Assembly (NCBI GenBank): GCA_030619185.1
Contig: JAUXBW010000168.1
Span: 1-5,192 of the forward strand
Reading direction: 5' to 3'
DNA length: 5,192 nt
Source of the DNA: Methyloprofundus sp.
GTDB lineage: Bacteria > Pseudomonadota > Gammaproteobacteria > Methylococcales > Methylomonadaceae
Shown one piece after another: positions 1 through 5,192 of this stretch. Position 1 is the first letter of the stretch. Every line of letters begins with the position of its first letter. Below the pieces are notes generated by a model. The model had not been told where the DNA came from. It was given only the letters and a program-made list of their open reading frames with translations, and made no database searches. Position numbers and translations under genes: made by a program.

Positions 1-82
1 CCGCGTCGAACCGGCCGGCTATGCCGAGGACTCGCTTGCCAAACTCCGCATCGTCTTCAGCCAGCCCGTCGCCGAGGCCACC
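1..82 (+). other. GC-rich edge segment, possible foreign coding fragment or chimeric junction
   Basis: The first 80 bases contain 55 G/C (69%), against 35 of 80 (44%) at 101-180. Read on the plus strand from base 2, the 27 triplets to base 82 have G or C at 23 third positions, a high-GC coding signature, and give a plausible peptide (RVEPAGYAEDSLAKL, then RIVFSQPVAEAT). This plus frame stays open to TAA at 164-166, but beyond ~85 it lacks that codon bias. The opposing glycosyltransferase frame loses its hydrophobic pattern in the same place. I infer a junction near 70-86 joining unrelated DNA: an assembly or library chimera, or a real recombination point. The peptide is not recognised. Confidence 0.5.
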
Positions 83-1051
83 CAGAAAAAATACTGCCGC
101 GATAATAAGTACCCGCTCCAGAGTGACGACATCAACCAGATAACGCACCTGACTAGTAAATGGTAAAAAACCACGTAAGGCAGCATAACGCCTTGCCACT
201 ATGGCAAAGGAAACACCTTGCAAACCCACTAGCACACAAAAGCAACCGACAATCATGCTGTGCAAATCCAGAGTAATATTGGGTGTGATACTGACGGCAC
301 CTGGTGCTAATAAAACCGTCAACAATACCCCAACAACCAGGATAAACAGGGAGGGATAAAAAAATAGCCAGCGCGGGCTGAACATTAACAAAAAGCGTAA
401 GTGTCGCCAGCCATCTTGCCAGGTATTTAAATGTGGCGGCCGACTACGACCGTCTTTAGCTAAAGTAGTAGGGACTTCTTTAATTGAGCCACCCGCCAAC
501 GCCATTCTGACGACTAACTCGCTGGCATATTCCATTCCTGGGGTGGTTAAACCCAGTGACAATGCAGAGTCGCGACGAAAGCCACGCAAACCACAATGAA
601 AATCACCTACTGGAATTTTAAAAAACAAGCGGCCCAGAAAACTCAGTACCGGGTTGCCTAAGTATTTATGCAAAAAAGGCATTGCACCATCAGCAATCCC
701 GCCTTTAAAACGGTTGCCCATCACCAGATCATACCCCGCACGTAATTGCTCTACATAAGACATCAAGTTGCTAAAATCATAACTGTCATCAGAGTCACCC
801 ATAATGACATACTCACCTTTTGCTTCCTCTATGCCTTTCTGTAAAGCGGCACCATAACCCCGGGTAGGTACATGAACGACTCTGGCACCTAAGGACTCGG
901 CAATTTCTATGGAACCATCAGTGCTACCATTATCAGCAATGACAACCTCGCCAACAATATTGTTTTGCTTAATAAAAGTGTGTGCCTTTTCTATACAGAT
1001 AGCCAGTGTTTCGGCTTCATTTAGACAAGGCATTAAAATTGTTAGTTCCAC
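1..1051 (-). CDS. Family 2 glycosyltransferase with C-terminal membrane segments, polyprenyl-phosphate sugar transferase type (3' end cut by window edge)
   Basis: The frame is open from a GTG start at 1051 to the window edge (350 codons). The start is set by an in-frame TAA nine codons upstream, by the absence of an earlier ATG/GTG, and by the typical N-terminus VELTILMPCLNEAETL; the ribosome site is weak (TGGA). Residues 1-220 form a GT-A fold: nucleotide-binding start MPCLNEAE (7-14), ADNGSTDGS (39-47), the metal-binding region MGDSDDSYDF (84-93), then GNRFKGGI (112-119) and DFHCGLRGFRRDS (150-162). Hydrophobic segments lie near 228-249 and 264-286, with a third beginning at 314-326. The family (DPM1/GtrB-like) moves a sugar from a nucleotide donor to a polyprenyl phosphate on the inner face of the membrane; the donor cannot be read from sequence. 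It lies 222 bases downstream of the large methyltransferase-glycosyltransferase gene on the same strand. Oddity: after residue 326 the third membrane segment stops abruptly and becomes charged and GC-rich (GDGLAEDDAEFGKR), so residues 327-350 are probably not the native C-terminus. Confidence 0.88.
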   Translation of the reverse strand, partial: MELTILMPCLNEAETLAICIEKAHTFIKQNNIVGEVVIADNGSTDGSIEIAESLGARVVHVPTRGYGAALQKGIEEAKGEYVIMGDSDDSYDFSNLMSYVEQLRAGYDLVMGNRFKGGIADGAMPFLHKYLGNPVLSFLGRLFFKIPVGDFHCGLRGFRRDSALSLGLTTPGMEYASELVVRMALAGGSIKEVPTTLAKDGRSRPPHLNTWQDGWRHLRFLLMFSPRWLFFYPSLFILVVGVLLTVLLAPGAVSITPNITLDLHSMIVGCFCVLVGLQGVSFAIVARRYAALRGFLPFTSQVRYLVDVVTLERVLIIAAVFFLGGLGDGLAEDDAEFGKRVLGIAGRFDA

Positions 1052-1090
1052 ATTTAATTCCAGGTTATATTGTTAGAATGGTATAAGTTA

Positions 1091-1156
1091 AGGGCGTGGC
1101 TTCAGCCCGCATTTTTAATCTATGATTAAGGTATTAGCGGGCTGCAACCGCACCCT
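1091..1156. repeat. REP/MITE-like 66-bp palindrome
   Basis: The 20-base arms at 1091-1110 and 1137-1156 are inverted copies matching at 16 of 20 positions, with a perfect GC-rich inner end (CAGCCCGC / GCGGGCTG). The 26-base centre contains its own perfect 6-bp hairpin, TTAATC-TAT-GATTAA (1115-1129). A long GC-rich stem in an AT-rich spacer is typical of dispersed extragenic palindromes. It lies between two same-strand genes and could stabilise or attenuate the transcript reaching the downstream glycosyltransferase. Its repetition elsewhere in the genome cannot be shown from this window. Confidence 0.7.
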
Positions 1157-1246
1157 ACAGTATAATCACTTGGACTAAATTTAAAGTTAGAATCTTTTAA
1201 TGGGGAAATATTAAACACTTGCTAACTACTTGCCTTGAAACAGAGG

Positions 1247-1281
1247 GTGTATAAAATAATCAGTATGGTTATTTTATACAC
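1247..1281 (-). terminator. Perfect 13-bp AT-rich stem-loop overlapping the stop codon
   Basis: GTGTATAAAATAA at 1247-1259 is the exact inverted copy of 1269-1281, around a 9-base loop (1260-1268). On the minus strand the first arm contains the last Val codon and the TAA stop of the large gene. The position suggests a transcript-end or 3'-protecting hairpin. It lacks a GC-rich stem base and a following U-run (the minus strand continues CCCTCTG), so a standard intrinsic terminator is not supported. A regulator-binding palindrome is an alternative. Confidence 0.4.
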
Positions 1282-4200
1282 GAGGTGGCCAGGCAAAAGA
1301 AAAGTCTTCCCGATCCAGCGTTAAATTAGGGTTGTATGCAGGATCTATCAATAAACCCTCGCCCCAACGCTGCTTCATGTAGGCAACTTCTTTATTAAAT
1401 CGTGCCTGTTTTTCAGGGGTATCTTCATACCCTCGGCTAGCGGATTCGTAATGATACATCTCCGCATAAGGAGTCCAGACATTATAAAAACCCTGCTCCT
1501 GTATACGTAAACATAAATCTACATCATTAAAAGCAACAGATAAATTCTGTTCATCAAAGCCGCCTACCGCATCAAACACTTCCTTTCTAACCAGCAGACA
1601 AGCCGCTGTGACGGCAGATAAATTCTGTGTCAGGAATAAGCGCCCACAATATCCAGGATTATCTCTAGGCGAATGTTTGTGTGAATGCCCCGCCACCCCA
1701 CCTAAGCCGACAATAACACCCGCATGTTGAATGGTATTATCAGGGTAATATAGTTTAGCACCGACTGCGCCTACTTCAGGATGCACCACATGACTAACCA
1801 TTTCATCCAGCCAGTCTGCGTTGATCACTTCCAGGTCATTATTTAATAAAGCAATAAGTTCACCTTTGGCTGCGGCCACTGCTTTATTGTTCAAAGCCGC
1901 ATAATTAAATGGGCTGTCATCACGAATAATAGTGACCCGAGAGTCTTTCTGAAGTTGCTGTAAGTACCTTAGTGCCACTAGCTCATCACTGCCATTATCT
2001 ATAATAATTAACTCATAGTTTGTATAAGTCGTTCTGGCAAAAATACTCTCCACACAGCGACGTAACAAATCAAATCCATTGCGCGTAGGAATAACAATAC
2101 TGACTAACGGTAATACCTCAGGTAATAAATAACGTACGCGCAGACAACCAGGTAACTGCTGGTGAGCGGTTACTTCAGCAGCACGGTGTTGGTGCTCTAA
2201 AGCACTTGCAACCGCCTTGGCTATCTTTTCCTCAGCATAAGGTTTTTCATGTACGCCATTCGCAGTACTACCGGCAACAGCACGCCAGTGATATAGCACG
2301 CGTGGTATATGTACAATCTGCTCAGCCTTTAATTCAGCGACATATCGCAACGCCAGATCATAATCCTGCGCACCATCAAATGCAGAATCAAAGCCACCTA
2401 AGGCTTTTACCTGTTCAGTTTTATATACCCCTAGGTGGCAAATAAAGTTATGCGAGAGCAATAATTCAGGGTTCCAGTCCGGTTTAAAGTACGGAGCATA
2501 ACGATTCCCCTGCAAATCCATTTTGTCTTCATCAGAATAAATCAGCTGCACATCCGGGTTCTGCTGTATGGTTTTTGCCACCCAGTAAAGAGCATCGGGC
2601 GTTAATAGATCATCATGATCCATTAATGCGACGTAATCAGCATCGACTAATGACAAGGCACTATTAGATGCAGCTGAAATATGTCCATTTTGCTCACGAA
2701 AAATGACCTTCACCCGCGAGTCTTTTTCCATATAAGATTGCAATACCTTGCCTACATAACTGGCAGTGGAGGCATCATCGGCAATACATAATTCAAAGTT
2801 GGCATAGCACTGAGTTAATACAGATTCTATAGCATTGACCAGGCAGGCTTTGTCTGGGTTATAGACCGGCATTAATACCGAAATTTTAGGGTGTGTTTCC
2901 CAGTTAGCTATGTCGGCTTTTATTGATTCCAGCTGGGCTTGGCTAATATCACCAAAATCAGCCAGCCAGGCAGCATAATCATGAAAATTCCTGACGGGGA
3001 CTTGCTGTTCAGGCTTAGCTGCCCTACGCATCAATGCTTTTATATTTTTAGGGGTGTTTTTTACACCGCGAACCACCTTATAACTAACTTTCTTATGCAC
3101 TCGCTGTAAAACTTGTTCTAAGCGCTGGGTCTCATGCGTTAAATGCGCTACGCTACCCTGTAATTGTGCTTTCTGGTTTGCTAGATCAGCATTTATTGCT
3201 CTTGTCTGTTGTAATTTTTCAGTTAAATCAAATAAAGCATTGTCAACAACATCAGTGGTCTCATGCAAACCCTGAATGGCTTCCATTTGATTTTTATTCT
3301 GCTCACGCTCATCATCTACCAAGTGTCCCAGGGTAGCAATTTGTTCTTCACGTTCTCGAATCAAAACCCGATGATTTTTATTATGTTCACCTTCTGTCTT
3401 TAGCCAGCTCTCTAATACCCCTACCTTTTCCTTATATTGGCTGATATTGATCAAGTGATTTTTACTATGAACTCGCTCCGCATCCAGCACTTTCTCTAAT
3501 GCCTCTACCTTGCCTTCATATTGAGCAATATTTATCAGGTGATTCTGACTATGCTCCTCAGCAGCAACTAGCAATTTTTCTAGTGCCTCTGCCTTTTGCT
3601 TATATTGATCGATATTTATCTGATGATTTTTATTATGAACTCTTTCTGTCTCTATTTGTTGCTCTAAATTTTTAGCATGGCTTTTATGCTGTTGCTCTAT
3701 ATTGCTAATATGGTCTTTATATTGTTGCTCTATATTTTTAGTATGCTCTTTATGCTGTTGTTCTACATCGATTTTTTGTTCATCTAAATTGCTAATATGT
3801 TCCTTATATTGTTGCTCAATATTTTTAGTATGCTCTTTATGCTGACGCGCCAGAGTCATCATTTGCCCTTCGAGTTCATCTATATGCTTTTGGTGGTGCT
3901 TATTCTGTTCTTGTTCCGCATCTCGCTGCTGCTCCAGGCTCTCGATCTGCTCTTGCTTTTCACGATAGCTCGTCCCCGAACTAACCAAAGGCTTAGGAGT
4001 TAAAGGCTGGGGTAAATGCTGTACAAGCTCAGCAGGAGCCGGGTGAGCTTCAATAATAAATTGAAAGGCAACGGCATCTGGAGCATGCAACATGTCCAGA
4101 GTAGTTTTGGTGGGCTTCAAGCCGGCATTAGCCAAATGCTGATCAATTGCTTCATCCGCTAAATCATGAACGCTGTAACTAATATCACTACTGACATAGC

Positions 4201-4723
4201 CCGCCTGCATTAGCATTGCAATCAAGCCATCACGGGTATAAAAATGTAAATGCGTATCATCCAGTAAGCCCAGTGATTCGTAGTCAAAATGTCCCTGTAA
4301 CAATTCCAGACGTATGGATGCATGTGCCACATTGGGCACTGATGCCAAAAGACAACTTTGCGCATGTAAAAAAGGCTTCAAACTTGCCAGCATCGCTGCA
4401 GGATTTTTTAAATGCTCCAGGACATCCGCACACAACACTACATCAAACTGCTGTCCTTTAATATTTGTCAGCCAGTCATTGCTGTCCAGATCAGCAACAA
4501 TCGTCTGTACGCAATAAGGAGCTGCTTGCTTTAAAGCATCGCTATCAATATCCACGCCGACAACAGCACAGCCTAAGTCCTCTTTTAAGAATTTGGATAA
4601 ATAACCACTAGAGCACCCAAGCTCCAAAACTCGCTGATTTGGCTTGATTCGAGTAGCCAGGCCCATATGTGAATCATTTTTTTCAGCGATATCAAGGGTG
4701 AATTGGTATTTGTTTTTACTCAT
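1274..4723 (-). CDS. Trifunctional-type polysaccharide protein: SAM methyltransferase, coiled coil, two tandem GT2 glycosyltransferase domains
   Basis: 1149 residues, complete. Residues 1-225 are a class I SAM methyltransferase: motif I VLELGCSSG (32-40), acidic ribose-binding residue in VGVDID (55-60), and FDVVLCADVLEHL (93-105). Residues ~253-545 are a charged, Glu/Gln/Lys/His-rich coiled coil with internal repeats (separate entries). A basic stretch follows (KKVSYKVVRGVK, ~544-570), possibly membrane-facing. GT2 domain 1 (~612-835) has ISVLMPVYN (614-622), ADD (648-650), MDHDD (701-705), SDED (730-733) and QDYDLALR (786-793). GT2 domain 2 (~872-1095) has SIVIPTRN (875-882), IIDNGS (907-912), LNNDLEV (960-966) and FNDVDLCLR (1065-1073). 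Both keep the aspartates expected for metal and nucleotide-sugar binding, so both look active. There is no signal peptide or membrane helix; a cytoplasmic enzyme at the inner membrane is expected. The role is inferred as extension and methylation of a lipid-linked glycan; WsaE of Geobacillus has the same domain set. Start ATG at 4723 matches the usual N-terminus (NKYQFTLDI), though no clear Shine-Dalgarno precedes it. Sugars and methyl acceptor are unknown. Confidence 0.93.
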   Translation of the reverse strand: MSKNKYQFTLDIAEKNDSHMGLATRIKPNQRVLELGCSSGYLSKFLKEDLGCAVVGVDIDSDALKQAAPYCVQTIVADLDSNDWLTNIKGQQFDVVLCADVLEHLKNPAAMLASLKPFLHAQSCLLASVPNVAHASIRLELLQGHFDYESLGLLDDTHLHFYTRDGLIAMLMQAGYVSSDISYSVHDLADEAIDQHLANAGLKPTKTTLDMLHAPDAVAFQFIIEAHPAPAELVQHLPQPLTPKPLVSSGTSYREKQEQIESLEQQRDAEQEQNKHHQKHIDELEGQMMTLARQHKEHTKNIEQQYKEHISNLDEQKIDVEQQHKEHTKNIEQQYKDHISNIEQQHKSHAKNLEQQIETERVHNKNHQINIDQYKQKAEALEKLLVAAEEHSQNHLINIAQYEGKVEALEKVLDAERVHSKNHLINISQYKEKVGVLESWLKTEGEHNKNHRVLIREREEQIATLGHLVDDEREQNKNQMEAIQGLHETTDVVDNALFDLTEKLQQTRAINADLANQKAQLQGSVAHLTHETQRLEQVLQRVHKKVSYKVVRGVKNTPKNIKALMRRAAKPEQQVPVRNFHDYAAWLADFGDISQAQLESIKADIANWETHPKISVLMPVYNPDKACLVNAIESVLTQCYANFELCIADDASTASYVGKVLQSYMEKDSRVKVIFREQNGHISAASNSALSLVDADYVALMDHDDLLTPDALYWVAKTIQQNPDVQLIYSDEDKMDLQGNRYAPYFKPDWNPELLLSHNFICHLGVYKTEQVKALGGFDSAFDGAQDYDLALRYVAELKAEQIVHIPRVLYHWRAVAGSTANGVHEKPYAEEKIAKAVASALEHQHRAAEVTAHQQLPGCLRVRYLLPEVLPLVSIVIPTRNGFDLLRRCVESIFARTTYTNYELIIIDNGSDELVALRYLQQLQKDSRVTIIRDDSPFNYAALNNKAVAAAKGELIALLNNDLEVINADWLDEMVSHVVHPEVGAVGAKLYYPDNTIQHAGVIVGLGGVAGHSHKHSPRDNPGYCGRLFLTQNLSAVTAACLLVRKEVFDAVGGFDEQNLSVAFNDVDLCLRIQEQGFYNVWTPYAEMYHYESASRGYEDTPEKQARFNKEVAYMKQRWGEGLLIDPAYNPNLTLDREDFSFAWPPRV
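3230..3649 (-). repeat. Five 28-residue coiled-coil repeats within the large gene (residues 359-498)
   Basis: Units start at residues 359, 387, 415, 443 and 471. The shared NKNH/SQNH/SKNH/NKNQ motif has its last residue at 367, 395, 423, 451 and 479, exactly 28 apart. Units 1-3 also share INI.QY (e.g. 369-374) and an ALEK or VLES segment, while units 4 and 5 have drifted. Twenty-eight residues are four heptads, so the period keeps the hydrophobic seam of a parallel coiled coil in register. The DNA has diverged more than the 11-residue block next to it, suggesting an older array. Confidence 0.85.
3656..3841 (-). repeat. 62-residue block of 11-residue repeats within the coiled coil (residues 295-356)
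   Basis: Five 11-residue units can be read: HKEHTKNIEQQ (295-305), YKEHISNLDEQ (306-316), HKEHTKNIEQQ (324-334), YKDHISNIEQQ (335-345) and HKSHAKNLEQQ (346-356). A 7-residue spacer, KIDVEQQ, separates units 2 and 3. Units 1 and 3 have identical protein and differ at one base of 33, at an 87-base spacing, which points to recent duplication. An 11-residue period is a hendecad, which favours a straighter or slightly right-handed coiled coil than heptads. The array is low-complexity and likely length-variable between strains. Confidence 0.85.
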
Positions 4724-4756
4724 AAATTTTATTAAGAAACTTCGATATTCTGGGGG

Positions 4757-4895
4757 TATTTAGGCAAGTGTAAGAAAAGAATGACCCAAATTGCACAGGA
4801 TTTTTGTTCACCTTCAAGGCAAGACAGCAGGCGTATAGCTGTGCTATGTCACTGTTGATACAACGCCGAAAAGGGACAAAAAAGCCCCCTAAATA
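4757..4895. repeat. MITE-like nested inverted-repeat element
   Basis: The ends are a perfect 8-bp inverted pair, TATTTAGG (4757-4764) and CCTAAATA (4888-4895). Inside, 4798-4839 and 4843-4887 form a long imperfect stem. Pairing blocks in order are TTTTTGT, CCTT, GGC, ACAG and ATAGC, ending at the perfect centre ATAGC-TGT-GCTAT (4835-4847). No convincing gene is present; the open frame across it on the minus strand (4716-4970) has no recognisable protein character. The element lies just upstream of the large gene's start, so it is part of that gene's leader or promoter region. Mobile origin is an inference from structure only. Confidence 0.5.
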
Positions 4896-4931
4896 GATAT
4901 ATTCTTTGGGAGAAATCACTTTAGTTGTAAA

Positions 4932-4957
4932 GCGGAATTCAGTCCGCCAAGCCCGGC
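4932..4957. repeat. Paired small hairpins, REP-like
   Basis: GCGGA (4932-4936) pairs with TCCGC (4943-4947) around AATTCAG-type sequence, and GCC (4946-4948) pairs with GGC (4955-4957). The core GCGGAATTCAGTCCGC resembles the left arm of the palindrome at 1091-1110 (GTGGCTTCAGCCCGC), both reading GG..TTCAG.CCGC. This suggests one family of extragenic palindromes. It is GC-rich within an AT-rich spacer. Confidence 0.45.
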
Positions 4958-4990
4958 ACGTTTTTAACAAAAATTGACTACGCCTTATAA

Positions 4991-5011
4991 GCAGGCTAAA
5001 GCCCGAACTAC
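4991..5011. repeat. Possible REP-like half element with short hairpin
   Basis: GCAGGCTAAAGCCCG contains the hairpin GGC-TAAA-GCC. The 21-base stretch partly resembles the right arm of the palindrome at 1137-1156 (GCGGGCTG...CCCTAC against GCAGGCTA...AACTAC). It begins just after the stop codon of the partial gene at the right edge, a usual place for such elements. Similarity is modest and the stem is short. Confidence 0.35.
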
Positions 5012-5016
5012 GGTCG

Positions 5017-5192
5017 CTACTTTGTTGCCTGTTTTTTTAACTTTTGTACATTTTCCAGGTTGGCTTTATATATCGAAACAACCTGATCTACCCCTGACGA
5101 AGTTAATCCGCCATCATTTCCGGCAGCTGTATAAGTTGCATAAATACCGGATGCAGACATTAATGATGCATTCACCATCTGATGGCTTTTAC
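5017..5192 (-). CDS. C-terminal end of an unrecognised protein (5' end beyond window)
   Basis: The minus frame is open from the window edge to TAG at 5017-5019 and gives 57 residues, including MVNASLMSASGIYATYTAAG and SGVDQVVSIYKANLENVQKL, ending LKKQATK. The mix of small residues, an amphipathic helix-like segment and a lysine-rich end looks like real protein rather than a chance frame, and the other frames here carry stops or poor composition. No motif is recognised, so no function is proposed. It has the same orientation as the large gene but is separated from it by 293 bases rich in palindromes, so co-transcription is uncertain. Confidence 0.6.
   Translation of the reverse strand, partial: KSHQMVNASLMSASGIYATYTAAGNDGGLTSSGVDQVVSIYKANLENVQKLKKQATK

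Noticed and set aside
1159..1185. Minus-strand promoter candidate (TATACT at 1159-1164, TTTAAA at 1180-1185) for the left glycosyltransferase, and plus-strand TATAAT at 1161-1166
   Set aside because: The minus pair has a poor -35 and 15-base spacing, and the plus TATAAT has no -35; such matches are expected by chance in AT-rich spacer.
1229..1239. 11-base match CTTGCCTTGAA to the reverse complement of 4813-4823
   Set aside because: Several 11-base matches are expected by chance in a 5-kb window counting both strands, and similarity does not extend beyond it.
2206..2445. Plus-strand open frame of 79 codons
   Set aside because: It lies wholly antisense to GT2 domain 1, and its His/Gln-rich composition is a by-product of the opposite frame.
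3230..3841. Tandem DNA repeats that could suggest a CRISPR-like array
   Set aside because: The repeats are in frame, code for coiled coil, and have no alternation of constant repeats with unique spacers.
3797..4003. Plus-strand open frame giving a hydrophobic Leu/Phe-rich peptide, resembling a small membrane protein
   Set aside because: It is the reverse complement of the Glu/Lys/Gln-rich coiled-coil codons, which automatically reads as Leu/Phe-rich; there is no start signal.
4216..4517. Two plus-strand open frames antisense to the methyltransferase domain
   Set aside because: The minus strand here encodes clear methyltransferase motifs, and the plus frames show no protein character.
4716..4970. 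84-residue minus-strand open frame overlapping the start of the large gene
   Set aside because: It runs through the palindromic elements, has an irregular Cys/Arg-rich composition and overlaps the better-supported start ATG at 4723; it reads as translated intergenic DNA.

Overview
The window looks like part of a cell-surface polysaccharide (O-antigen or similar) cluster from a moderately low-GC gammaproteobacterium. Short palindromic elements of the GGC..TTCAG..GCC kind in the intergenic spaces suggest a methanotroph-like (Methylococcales) genome, but that placement is only an impression. All genes read on the minus strand, so transcription runs from the right edge to the left edge.

Layout, right to left. 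Bases 5192-5017 hold the last 57 codons and stop of an unrecognised protein. The 293-base gap 5016-4724 has no convincing gene but is full of palindromes: two small REP-like fragments and a larger, nested MITE-like stem-loop (4757-4895). Bases 4723-1274 encode one 1149-residue protein: a SAM-dependent methyltransferase, a long repeat-built coiled coil, then two tandem GT2 glycosyltransferase domains. A 13-bp AT-rich perfect hairpin sits over its stop codon. The 222-base gap 1273-1052 holds a clean 66-bp REP/MITE-like palindrome. Bases 1051-1 encode a membrane-anchored GT2 enzyme of the polyprenyl-phosphate sugar transferase type, cut at its C-terminus by the window edge.

How the genes may work together (inference): the left gene would load a sugar on a lipid carrier or decorate a lipid-linked glycan. 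The large protein would add sugars with its two GT2 domains and methylate the glycan with its N-terminal domain. The family logic recalls WsaE (methyltransferase plus two glycosyltransferases in one chain) and WbdD (methyltransferase plus coiled coil that limits chain length).

The most interesting signals are the internal architecture of the coiled coil, and an abrupt GC and codon-use change in the first ~80 bases. The coiled coil has five exact 28-residue repeats, and a 62-residue block rich in 11-residue repeats appears to have been inserted in phase. The GC change looks like a chimeric or recombinant junction cutting the left gene.
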